This document shows positions 54,447 to 64,000 of a stretch of 64,000 nucleotides of DNA, piece after piece. The DNA comes from Bisporella sp. PMI_857 (lineage: Eukaryota; Ascomycota; Leotiomycetes; Helotiales; Helotiaceae), in contig JAJSPD010000105.1 of assembly GCA_021307315.1 (NCBI GenBank), forward strand, positions 1-64,000. The letters run 5' to 3'. The notes under the pieces were generated by a model, which worked only from the letters and a program-made list of their open reading frames with translations, was not told where the DNA came from and did not search any database. Position numbers and translations under genes: made by a program. Numbering within the stretch: the stretch's first letter is position 1; each line of letters starts with the position of its first letter.

Positions 54447-55339
54447 TTACAGCTCGAAGTGGTCTAGCAAAAGGTCTGACAAAGACTCAAAATTCTGCCT
54501 GCGCAGTTTTACAATTTCCTTGAACGATTCCTCGGGTCCAGCAGAGCCAACAATAACATGTTCCGAACCCACTGCAAGCTCCAACCACGCCTTCTCGATG
54601 AATTCCGCGGCGGGCATGCCGAAGGACCGACCTCTTTCCCCCATGTAGTCATGAAGCTCGGCTTGTACAGTTTAGCTAAGGACCCAAAGTTCATAAAGGA
54701 GAGGGGCAACTTACTCCTCACGACAGGTGGCCAGATCTCAATGATTCTCATATTAGACCCTTGATGCTAGCGACGGAGGCAGTAGATGAACGCGTTCAAA
54801 GCGGCCTTCGAAGCAGAATATGCTGGCATGGTGACGGCGGGGACAAGCGCCAGAAGAGTGCCAGTGATGACCAATGCGGTAGGGAATGGCTTCAGCAGAA
54901 GATGGGGAAGGAACTTTATTGACAGATCCACTACTCTAGAGAAGTTGGTGCTAATCTCTTCATGAAAGGCGTCTAGGTCGACTTCTGTTGGTCTCGAAAG
55001 CCGAATCTGACTTTGGACGCCAGAGTTGAGGAAGACACAGTCGAGGTCGGGGTAGTTGCTTACGATTCTTATGCCAGTTAGCCCGATCGCTCAGAAGTGA
55101 TGTCGACGAGTCCATTTTTACCCGTCCACGAAAGCATCCAAGCCAGCACTGTCTGTGACGTCGTATCTGACCCCACTTGCCTTTTCAGGGCCATGCTCCT
55201 GAATAAATGCGTCCAACCTCTCTTGACGACGGCCGACAGCAATCACCTTAGCTCCTTCAACGATGAGCTTGTCTGCCACGGCGGCTCCTATCCCGGAGGT
55301 GGCGCCGATGAGGAGAACGCGCTTATACTGAAAGGCCAT
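54447..55339 (-). pseudogene. Short-chain dehydrogenase/reductase with one nonsense codon
   Basis: NAD(P)-dependent oxidoreductase of the classical SDR fold. Exons 55339-55122, 55067-54715 and 54661-54447, with introns of 54 nt (55068-55121, CTAAC branch) and 53 nt (54662-54714), total 786 nt or 261 residues. Rossmann motif GATSGIG at residues 11-17, VGRRQERLDAF, NSG in place of NNAG, catalytic Y-x3-K in AYSASKAALNAF, then IEIWPPVVRTELHDYMGERG at the C-terminal side. An in-frame TAG at 54767-54769, two codons after CLRR, most likely replaced a Gln codon (CAG to TAG). It would remove the last third of the protein. The rest is clean, so the loss is recent or strain-specific. Confidence 0.88.
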
Positions 55340-56045
55340 CTTGGGGAGTTTTGTGATATTGCAAACTCGATTTCACTGGATTTCTCTTTTTCGTTGAAGT
55401 AGTGGTATGATGTGCAGAAAGTGAGAAAGAGCGAGGACAGATTTTGTGTATTCTTCTGAATCTTGGACTGCCGCAGCTCATCCCTGTTGCAGCTAATATC
55501 AGCACTTTTTCCTTGCTACGCCTAATGAGGCTAGCCTTCCGGTGGCTGACTTTGGCCCGAAATCGCGACCGACAAAGTTGTATTCACTAATGCTTCTTGG
55601 AACCTTAAATTGGCCACTGACGTCACCGGAACGCACTCCATTTTCGGCATTATATTATGCAGCTCTGTTCGCTTCCCCGCTCTGGCCATACTATTGCTGT
55701 GTTTTCGTCCTCATGCGCGTAAGCAAGGCTCTGAGATCTGCTATCAAGCCGCGGACAACAAACTTAGGCCAGTGTTTCTTGTTCGAGATTCATCTGTCTT
55801 CTAATCAAGTATCTTCGCCCCAAAAAGGGTCCTTATTGAGGCGATGATCAACTGAAGAAAGCCTTCGAGGGACTGTCTTCCCTGCAGGAAGAGAAAACTC
55901 CGAGTAGGTCAGATAGTCAATTTATACTGTTAGGAAGACTGACGTTAGATACAGTGCGATCTGCGTAATAACGGCTGTAGCCAGTGCCAAAGAGCGAGGC
56001 TACTCTGTCATGGATACCGTGATCCTAACCAACTAACCATCCGCA
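55340..56045. other. Spacer, nothing recognised
   Basis: No supported gene in about 700 bases. Confidence 0.5.
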
Positions 56046-56420
56046 ATGACCTATTCTACGAAGCAGAAGGCGTTAGTCCTGAAGCACCTAGCCAATCACG
56101 TCAAGCCTACGTCGCTGCAGCTTGGATGGGACGTTCGCGCTCGACAGGCTTTCTTCTCCGATTATATCTTTGGATTCTCGCGGAGTTACGATGTTCTGAC
56201 TACGCTCTATGACCGGGCTTCTGCATTGAGCCATCTGTCTGCAAGCGTTGATATAGTCAGCTTAGCGTTTATATCTTTCTAGTCCGACACTCCGAGCCTG
56301 AGACATTTGGCAAATGAGAGATATGTGGTTGCCCTCCAGAGGCTTGGTCATGCACTGCGCATGCCGGAGATCCAGTCGACAAACCACCCCGCTCAGCTCC
56401 ATCGGCCTCCCTACCCAAAT
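56046..56420 (+). pseudogene. Fragment of a Zn2Cys6-type fungal transcription factor (middle region)
   Basis: The plus strand encodes TYSTKQKALVLKHLANHVKP, a region with QAFFSDYIFGFSRSYDVLTT and LSASVDIVSLAFISF, then after a TAG (56280-56282) SDTPSLRHLANERYVVALQR and LGHALRMPE. This pattern is typical of the middle homology region of fungal zinc-cluster regulators. The stop sits where a Gln is expected (CAG to TAG). No zinc cluster or C-terminal part is visible, so it is a decayed fragment. It lies beside an SDR and an LaeA-like gene and could once have been the local pathway regulator (inference). Confidence 0.65.
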
Positions 56421-56754
56421 CAATCCACTTCCCCAAGCTACATCATTCCACGAAAGTTTATACGTTGCATTTTCCCAAGACACAATCATTACCTCAACAT
56501 TCGATGGTATGTGGAAAGCTGAGCTACAAGGGATTCAAAAGATGGGAATAAAAATCAATTCGACCCTCGGATTTTTCCCTTTCGGTATACGACTGGCATC
56601 TCGAAAGGGTTGACGAAGGTTAAGTAAAATATATATATATATTGGATTTTTTGCACATCGTGATAGAATTCCTAAATCAGTTTGCACCGCTACTTTCTTG
56701 CGGCTTTCTGCCGCAGACCACGTATCTATAATTCGAATGAGCACAAATTCACTG

Positions 56755-58574
56755 CTAAGAGGAGAAAGCGAAGACTGACGCATGATCTAGTAACTGGTAA
56801 GACTTATCATCCAGTTGTTTCCGCAATTCAACCAGGAAGACCTCGACTTCGCTTGGCGTCCAGCCCAGAGATCGAGTGAAGAGTCCCATAACAATCCCTT
56901 GAAGGCCCTGCTTAAGCTGTTCTGCAACAATGTCAGCATTAGAAACGACCATCATATATTCGCGGGCACAGACCGAGATGCCAGAGACCGATAGCCTTTC
57001 CTCTTTGGTCTTTGGGCCATGCCCCCCCATGGTACCTCGAATTTCCTTTCAACCACGTCTACAAACCTAGCGTCTGTCAACATGTTTTTGAAAGCATGCG
57101 CTACTCTGAAATTGAACCCCATCTTCTTCATGGCTTCGTCATAGAGGTCGAGCCAGCGGAAAATTTGAAATGGTGGTGGGTAGTTTTGGTTGGTCGCTTC
57201 AGGAGTGACCCCTAGTTCCGACAGCTCTACGTATCCACCTGGCTTTAAAGTCCTTGATGATGTTAGGACGAACAGGCTATTGATATTGATACTCACCTAT
57301 ATGCTTGAGCTAACATTGCCGGGTAATCTTTGATCGCAAGAAACATGAACCGAACGTGGACGAGGTCATATGTTCCGGGTCTGTATAGCCATTCCGCTTC
57401 CAAGTCATCGACTTCAAAAGTCAAGTTTGTAGGGACCCAACGGCTTGATAAGCGCAATGAAAAGAGGGTGCCATCTGCCAGTGCTTACCATTTTGGTTGG
57501 ATAGGAGATATATCTAAAGGTGTTAGGTCAAGCCAAATTCGCTGAGGAATGGTACTGACCTGTGCCAATGACTTGGGCCGAGGGATAGCGATCAGCTACT
57601 AATATCAGCTTCTTCTCTGAGGCATCCCAGCTGCGAAGACTTGCCAACTTGCATAGCCCATATTCCTGAAAGTCGTCAGTATCATCATGTCTATCGAATC
57701 AGCTCAATAAAGCCTCCTACCAGTGCCTGTGCCAATATCCAATATTCTCTGAGGATTGTTACCAATTGGGGAGAGATGTAGCCGAAAGTCTGTAATCAGC
57801 ATCCACTCGTGATGTTTCATATCTTCTCGATCAAGTTCGACCTGAGGAAATAATCGGTCCACCGCTCGACATAGCACCGAGGGTGCATACCTCGTCATTT
57901 AGGAGTAGATAGCCTACAGAAGATTCTTAGATCAGCAGAGATTCGCTTAGACTCCCGGCATGAGGTTGCTTACGGCCACCTTGATGTGCATGATATCTTC
58001 TTCCATTTTCCCAGTAATAGTCCGTTGCTTCGCTCAGAATGCTAGTGTAGAAACTCGACCTGAAATATCAAATTCAATGCCTGCCGGAAGCCGTTAGGAT
58101 GGACGAGAACTGACGAGTCGCTACCATAGTCACTAAAGGGGCGTTCATCCTGAAGTACGCAAGAAAGTGAGTGGGATGTTTCGAGTTACCTAGATAGGGG
58201 CCTTACATGATCATTGACACCATTGCCATGGTCGTCTTCGTCTTCTGCCAAATGTTGTACGGCGGAATCGTTGTCTGGGTGGATATGAGGTGTCGTTTCT
58301 TGTTGACTGTCTAGTTCGTAGTTCTGCTGAGCCGAGGATACGTCCTCATTTGGATCGTGGGCCTATCCTTGTGAGCCAGACTTGTCCTTGCATTTGCCTT
58401 GTGATATCGAACCTGCTGCCCAAGAGATGCCTGTTCAGATGGCGCTACAAGGTTGTCTTCCGTCTGTATAACAATTGAGTCTGCTGGTCGTGGAGAAGAC
58501 TTTTCTTCGTTCATGGGTTCGGCGGTTGGAAGGGGTGGATCTTGGTAGCCCATGTTAGTGGATCCTATAATCAA
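56755..58574 (-). pseudogene. LaeA-like SAM-dependent methyltransferase, degenerate
   Basis: On the minus strand: a disordered N terminus (58574, MIIGSTNMGYQDPPLPTAEP), YWENGRRYHAHQGG (near 58010), EDMKHHEWMLITDFRLHLSP, SAM-binding motif I RILDIGTGTG (near 57720), VADRYPSAQVIGT, VPTNLTFEVDDLEAEWLYRP, YDLVHVRFM, LKPGGYVELSEL (near 57235), FVDVVERKFEVPWGG, and the end GIVMGLFTRSLGWTPSEVEV (56850). This is the order of LaeA/TAM-type methyltransferases, regulators or enzymes of secondary metabolism. Several introns are likely (for example 57253-57296 with a CTAAC site), but extra bases after motif I (near 57640) and two frame changes around 56960-57030 cannot be spliced away easily. I call it a pseudogene, with a small chance that a complex splice form works. 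Confidence 0.78.
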
Positions 58575-58777
58575 CGGCGGAGTTGGGCTTTCCGGCGCTT
58601 TCTTGTATATTGGTTGACTGCATCATGCCGGTATGGAGAGCAGATAGCTATCAACGGATGCGGGAGAGAAAGTTCGTTTGCGGCCCGTGCGCCTCATGAT
58701 CCGCACGTAGCTGAGATCGGCAGGACAACATCACCGCCTCTTGTTTGATCGACCGCATGATTTCGACCTGAATTAAC
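58575..58777. promoter_or_regulatory. Divergent intergenic region between methyltransferase and monooxygenase
   Basis: 203 bases separate the two divergent starts, so the genes probably shared a promoter. No specific operator recognised. Confidence 0.45.
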
Positions 58778-60250
58778 ATGGCTTTACCTATAGAAAACAA
58801 CATGCATGTCCTTATAGTTGGAGCAGGTACGATATGGTGCAATGCGTGTTCAGGACTGAAGTTGACATCCAATACACAGGAGTGACAGGCCTCTTGATTG
58901 CTCACGGCCTGAAGCAGGTACGTCCTCCTAAAGTTTCTCCTCCTATACTTATAAGGAATTATGTCAACAGGTCGGCATAAGCTTCTCTATTTTCGAATCG
59001 GAGCCTTCGGCCTCACACTACCGACCTCGCGAATGGAGTATTGGAATACACTGGTCGCTGCCACAGTTCGAAGCCCTGCTCCCTCCCGATCTCCGGGTGA
59101 AGCTGAAGGAGGAGCAGAATGACCCTTTTTTGGACGCGCCAGATCGGGATAACATGAAAATATATAATGGTTTGGATGGCACAGTATTGAAAGCTCTGCC
59201 GATTCCGAGGACGATACGAGTATCGAGGAGGAAGATGAGGGCGTTCTGTTGTCAGGGCATTGATGTGAAGGTATGTGAAATCCAAGAGGTGCTGCCGAAA
59301 CATTGCTGATGAACTAGTATGGCTATGAGATTGCTAACATACGGTATGAGGAGGCCGGAGTTACTGCTGTCTTTACCAATGGGGAACTCGTTGCAGGGAG
59401 TATCATTATCGGAAGCGACGGCCCAAAATCCAAAGTCCGCAAGGTAATCTTAGGGTCTGAGGCTGACGTGACGCCATTGGAGGTTGTACATTCTAATGTA
59501 GCAATTACATACGGAGATGCGGAGAAGGCGAGGTTTGTCCGAAGTGCCCATCCTGTGTTTAGTTTCGCAGTCATGCCGGGACTGCTGTCGTTCCTGTCAA
59601 GTGCGTCTCTTTGTAAAACCACCTAGCCCACGCACTGACATTCCCCTAGTTCAAGACGTTCCTGACCCGGAAGATCCAGCGAACTGGCGGTTTCAGGTCG
59701 TCACTAGCTGGTTGGGGAGAGAAGATGACTCGCTGGATACCGCCGGTCGCCTTGCACAGGTAAAGCAGAAGGCATCGACCATGTGCGAGCCATTTCGTTC
59801 TGCAGTTATGTGGATGCCATGTGGATGCAGGACGATACGAAGATTACTTATGACAAGATGGCTTATTGGGTTCCAATTCCGTGGGATAACCATGACGGAA
59901 GGGTCACATTGGCTGGAGATGCAGCACATCCAATGACTCCTCGTGGGTGGTCTAATGAGAAGAAAATGGCATAGCTAACGTACGTAGATCGTGGCCAGGG
60001 CTTGAACCATGCAATATGCGATGCAAGCCATTTAGTTGATACGGTGCAGAAGGTCGTTGCTGGAGCATCCAGCTTGAAGGATGCAATCACAACTTATAGC
60101 GAGGAAGTTGTAAGAAGAGGTGCTGATGAGGTCTTGATATCAAAGCAGAATGCTATCATGATGCTCAATTGGGATCAGCTGATGGGATCTCCGATGATGA
60201 AGAGATCGTTGCAGAAATCAGATCTTAGTGATAAGTTAGCTAAGGAGTAA
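58778..60250 (+). pseudogene. FAD-dependent monooxygenase (aromatic hydroxylase type) with 11-bp tandem duplication
   Basis: Flavin monooxygenase of the PHBH/salicylate-hydroxylase type, oxidising an unknown substrate with NAD(P)H and O2. Six exons: 58778-58826, 58880-58917, 58971-59270, 59318-59600, 59650-59942, 59988-60250, with introns of 53, 53, 47, 49 and 45 nt. The FAD motif GxGxxG is rebuilt across intron 1 (VLIVGAG + VTGLLIA), followed by RVSRRKMRA, the second motif IIIGSDGPKSKVRK, and the FAD/ribityl motif GRVTLAGDAAHPMTPHRGQG across intron 5. An imperfect 11-bp tandem repeat at 59808-59829 (ATGTGGATGCC/ATGTGGATGCA) shifts the frame; without one unit the exons total 1215 nt, 404 residues. 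The start could be 58778 or 58802. It is divergent from the methyltransferase, hinting at a shared pathway. Confidence 0.88.
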
Positions 60251-60750
60251 AGCAGAGCTGACCAACGATCGATCACAGTGAATTTGTCCCGCGTGACCTG
60301 CAATTCGGCCTTGCCGGAGCCGCAGCGTACCAGGTTGTTTGCCGAACTGCGCTAATATTAACCTTAAATTCCTCACCAGGTACAGTTTTGTGTGGGCAGA
60401 ATTAAGGTTGTTAGAAAGGCGGTGACATAATTTAGCCCTGGCGCCTCCGTAAGCTGTCACCGGATGGCTCTCCTTTTTCGATATAAGGCCCTACTATTTT
60501 CGTGTATTTGCAGCTGCTGAAAGGGCTAAGAGACATACCCACTGAATTTTCAGGCAAACCGGCCGCCCCCCTGTTTTTCTCGTTTCCTTCCCTCTCTTTA
60601 CTTCTTCGATAGGCCGGCCGCAAATTTTATTTAAACCCACCACTTCCCAGGTCCCAAATCGCTCTCCACCAACTTTCATCTGCAATCTTCACCTAAAGCT
60701 TACACGCTCTGACTTACTGCATGTTGATGTGCATCAGAAAGGCAGATATT
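60251..60750. other. Spacer, nothing recognised
   Basis: No gene seen; contains AT-rich and promoter-like sequence before the next fragment. Confidence 0.45.
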
Positions 60751-60915
60751 ATGGCCAACGATGTCTCCTTTCAAAACCGAGGTGTGCGGATCGCCGCTCA
60801 TCTTTATCTTCCGGATGACGTCCAGGAAGGTGGGAAGTACCCCGCACTTGTGGGGGTTCGTCCTGCGGGCGGGGTCAAAGAACAGGGGGCGCATACGGGA
60901 CGACCCAACCATTAG
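60751..60915 (+). pseudogene. Truncated alpha/beta-hydrolase N terminus
   Basis: From ATG 60751: MANDVSFQNRGVRIAAHLYL, PDDVQEGGKYPALVGV, GGVKEQGA, then a stop. This matches the beginning of dienelactone-hydrolase-like fungal/bacterial hydrolases (first strands and the GGVKEQ turn). The catalytic Ser, Asp and His parts are absent. An ATG 30 bases earlier (60721) is in frame. Confidence 0.65.
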
Positions 60916-61785
60916 TGCGGGGGATCAAACGGCGGTTGAACATCCGCCGCCCACTTAACATGCTCGACGCCGTAGCGCTTTCCCGAGACACCGAAATCAG
61001 CATAAAGATCATCAATTCATTACGAGCCCTTTACCTTAGACAATAGAATCTGAGATATCAGCGTCACGAAACGTTCGAACCCCGCGCCATAGGAATTTAG
61101 CGACGAGGTGCTCTAACCCTTCTGCCAAGCCACACAAGGCTAGCGTTCCTGATGTCTCTCTAAAGAGATGACAGTCCGCATGCCGTATTGTCGTACTAAT
61201 AGGGCCTTCTACAGATTTTCAATTCTCGAGGGAGAGCAATCGAACGTCTCCTCCAATAACGCGGACGTATTGTCTTGTAGGGAACCTCCCAGTGACATAA
61301 GACGCGACCCACCCAACCTATGTGCTCCGGTATTGATACGCTCATGGAAGTAGCATGAGAGATATCAAGGCATGCGTTCGCCCTCATTGTATTGAATGCA
61401 ATACCATACCTCTCTCTCTGCCTTTACTTTTGTGTGGAAGAATACGTGAGACGCATTATCGATCTTTACGCCTGGCGAAAGGGGATCTGCGCAGGATGAG
61501 CATTGCCTGCCGGATTGCTTGAGCCGTCGACCGGCAGACCACTCGCATCGAAGACGTCGCTTACTGCCTACTTCGAATTTTCAATATCAACATGCCTTTA
61601 TTATATGGGAAGGGAGATAATGCATTCTTGTCGATTGCAAGTGATTATGAAGACTTCCAGTGACCAAACTAACTTTCTATTACAGTAAATGGACCATGGT
61701 TTGCTTCTCTGTGTACCGGTAGTATATCATGAAAGGAATAATCGGAAAACGTAGAAAGAAAGATAATTACAGGCACCACAGAACA
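60916..61785. other. Spacer with a tRNA-like trace
   Basis: No protein gene. A Pol III promoter-like pair lies at 61073-61127 (see separate entry); nothing else recognised. Confidence 0.45.
61058..61140 (-). ncRNA. tRNA-like sequence with A- and B-box motifs, probably degenerate
   Basis: On the minus strand an A-box-like TGGCAGAAGGG (61117-61127) and a B-box-like GGTTCGAAC (61073-61081) are spaced about as in tRNA genes. Stems pair poorly (the T-stem has mismatches), so I read it as a tRNA relic or the head of a tRNA-derived SINE. Confidence 0.3.
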
Positions 61786-63894
61786 CTACTGGCCAGATAA
61801 GATAGTTTCCGCCCCCTTCTCGCTCAACATGTACGTTGGAAGGACGGGGAAAGCCCCAGGAGAGATTGGGAAAGCACTAGCGTCGATCACTCGCAAGCTA
61901 GAAACGCCACGGACGCGGAACTTAGAGTCCAAGACTGCGAACTTGTCAGAGCTGGGGCCGATAGCACATGTCCCGACGACATGATGCCCGAAGGTGTTTT
62001 CGCGAATAAAGGTCTCGTCATCGTCAGCAACAGAGCAGCTACCATCGGCATTGACAGTGCCTGAGCAGGGCGGCCAAGTGAAGTTAAAGGGGGCAAGTGC
62101 CGAGTTGACACGGCCGAATGCCCGGCGACTCCAGGCCATGAACTCCTTCAGAGCCTCTATATCGGACTCGGTTCCCTCGTCGTGGAAGTATCGAAAGTTG
62201 ATGTCGGGTGTCACAGTTGCATCGGCTGAACGAAGCTTGAGGTATCCAGCGCGGTTTTTACCATGCATATGGACGGCATGCATGCCCCAGGTGGTTGGGG
62301 GATCAAACCACATTTGGTTTGGGGTATCAGGCCACAAGCCACGGAATCCGAAAGGACCGCTGAATATGGCAATGTCACGCTCGCCATCGCTAGAGTAGTT
62401 GGTCTTGAGGAAGGTCATATCAGCGTTGAGGCCAGCCTGAGCGTATGGTCCCTGACCCTGGAGGAAGAGTGCAACGCATGGGTCGCCCGGGGTCCCAAAT
62501 GTGCACTGGTTGCGAGGACCGCCAGGAGCAGCGGAGAAGTCAAAGACCTGGGAAGCATCTCCGATGACAGCGATTTCATTGTGTTCTTGCATGTTTCGGC
62601 CAACGCCTGGCAGATCTGCGACAACTGGGATATTCAGGGCTTTGAGCTCCGCAGCTGGTCCAATGCCGCTCAGCATCAGCAGCTGAGGCGAACCAAAGGA
62701 GCCACCGCTAAGGATTACTTCCTTGGACGCATAGACCCGGCGAGGCGTTCCCTTGACGGAGGCGTTGTAGCGGAGGTCGCCCTGGTAGAGGCTCTTGCCT
62801 TCCAAGTAGTCGAGGCCGATTGCGCGAGGCGATGATCCCTTCCGAGGCTTGTCAAAGAGGACCTTGGTAGCGAAGGAGTTGAGCCGCAGCTCCAGCGGGT
62901 ATTTCTTATTGCCTCTCGCGTCCAGGGCATTCAGGGTGTCGAGAACTCGCTCCCTCGCGGCGTAGCGGGCCCAGGTGCTGTTGGCATGGAAAGTCATGCC
63001 CGAGAGCCCGGTTGTTTGGTCTCGGTTAGGAAGCAAGAGGTTGTTGGGCTCGGTGGCCAGGATCTTTGCTATGTCCGCGGGATTCTGGCCAGCCTCAGCA
63101 GCCATCGCCTGGAGCACTTCGGTTGCCTGGGGCGAAGAGAGAAACACGCTCCCATTGCCCAGAGCCGTCTCGAGGTATCCATCAAAGCCGTGGCCGGGGG
63201 TTCCGCGCGGGAGATAAGTGTTCTTTTCCAGCTTCACAAACAAGCCGCCCATGTGTGCCGCACTAGAAAAAAGATATGTTAGCCTGTTCCATCCCAAGAC
63301 CACAAGATGCAAGATGAAAGATTAAGGGGTCCCTGCGAAGACTTACTTCCAGGAAGCATCACCCGTGATATTCTTGACATAGTCCCAGTCACTATTGGCC
63401 GGAAGGAGCGTCAGACCAGCGTTGACGATTGACGAACCTCCAAGCGTCGCGCCGCGGGGATATTGGACGCCGAGCATCTCTGCTCCCGCAGGCGCGGTGG
63501 TGGCAGGCCCAACCCACAAGTCTCCGTCGACGAGCCTCCAGACTAGGTGCAGGTACTTCTTTTCCACTTCGAGATCATCATAATGACGAACCCAGTATGA
63601 CCAAGTCAGCCGCTCGCCATTACCGGGAGCGCTGGCCAAATAGAGAGCCTTCGTGGCCACGAGGGCACTCTCGTCTTCGCCAGCCTCGAGCAAGAGAGTC
63701 TTGAAGCCAGCGCGGGCCAAATTGCAGGCCAAGGGGCCGCCGCCTGGACCGCTGCCAACCACGACGTAGTCGAAGGTATCGAGTAAGGCTGAAGAGGCGG
63801 ATGCCGAGGCGGGAGGCGCCGCTAGCGCGCTACTAGCGGCAAGCAGGATGCTACCGAGGCGCATGGCCCCTGCCTGAGACGGTGTAAACCGCAT
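61786..63894 (-). CDS. Secreted GMC oxidoreductase (FAD-dependent)
   Basis: Glucose-methanol-choline family flavoenzyme, oxidising an unknown alcohol-type substrate. Exons 63894-63347 and 63262-61786 with an 84-nt intron (GTAAGT...TTCTAG) give 674 residues, normal for the family, with no lesion. Start at 63894, or more likely 63864, where a signal peptide begins (MRLGSILLAASSALAAP). FAD-binding GxGxxG in YVVVGSGPGGGPLA, GMC signature 1 YPRGATLGGSSIVNAGL, signature 2 LSGGSFGSPQLLMLSGIGPA, and the catalytic His region NTFGHHVVGTCAIGP; the C terminus DASAFPISPGAFPVLPTYML lacks an obvious second His/Asn, as in some fungal subgroups. Isolated by 870 bases from the hydrolase fragment, it could belong to the same former cluster. 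Confidence 0.92.
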
Positions 63895-64000
63895 GATTAT
63901 ACAGGTACAGACGTTAGGACAGGTGAGGTGTACGACCGAGGAGTTGATCACAGAGGAGGAGTCCGGTGCTGGAGGATCGAAGGATGCAAGATCGAACTTG
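63895..64000. other. Upstream region of the GMC gene, to window edge
   Basis: Presumed promoter side of the GMC gene; no specific site recognised. Confidence 0.4.

Noticed and set aside
62263..62835. 190-codon open frame opposite the GMC gene
   Set aside because: Antisense shadow of conserved GMC coding sequence.

Overview
The window looks like a filamentous ascomycete (Pezizomycotina) chromosome. Genes carry short 45-140 nt introns with GT...AG ends and CTAAC-like branch sites. There is a HET/NB-ARC/TPR immune-type gene, an LaeA-like methyltransferase, a Zn2Cys6-type regulator remnant, a sedolisin protease and a GMC oxidoreductase, and the repeats are typical fungal ones (Helitron, Tad-like LINE, Copia, Gypsy, pogo/Fot1, hAT). 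No bacterial features, rRNA or convincing intact tRNA were seen. A closer taxonomic call (perhaps Eurotiomycetes) would be a guess.

Positions 1-22.9 kb are a transposon nest. A Helitron and its right flank occur twice as a direct duplication (1-4122 and about 14315-22339). The left copy has lost most of the Rep domain in a 3.85 kb deletion; the right copy keeps Rep but has a one-base frameshift in the helicase. Between them lie a Copia element split by LTRs and by a LINE, a second LINE, several solo LTRs (three families, some with perfect 5-bp target duplications, one LTR nested in another) and a pogo/Fot1 element whose catalytic core is deleted.

From 22.9 to 34.5 kb come a DHA2-type MFS transporter with one frameshift, a Gypsy integrase fragment holding a 189-bp LTR, a HET-NB-ARC-TPR gene broken in its front half but keeping ten near-identical 126-bp TPR repeats, and a 509-residue protein of unknown function built on two copies of one domain.

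From 34.5 to 51.8 kb, one hAT family is present as two copies, the first with many C-to-T/G-to-A differences (RIP-like), and a second hAT carries an apparently intact 758-residue transposase. In the same stretch are an intact secreted sedolisin, a 150-bp MITE, a small secreted cysteine-rich protein, a relic of an OrsD/RecQ-type gene, and the C-terminal part of a DUF3435 protein (the family that includes Starship captain recombinases) that starts exactly at a hAT terminus.

From 52.9 to 64 kb is a run of metabolic or regulatory genes that resembles a decayed secondary-metabolism neighbourhood: ankyrin and membrane-protein fragments, SDR, Zn2Cys6-regulator fragment, LaeA-like methyltransferase, FAD monooxygenase, alpha/beta-hydrolase fragment and an intact secreted GMC oxidoreductase. 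Most members carry one or a few small lesions (a nonsense codon, a frameshift, an 11-bp tandem duplication), so decay looks recent. The genes that look intact in the window are the 32.3 kb duplicated-domain gene, the sedolisin, the cysteine-rich peptide, the second hAT transposase and the GMC oxidoreductase.
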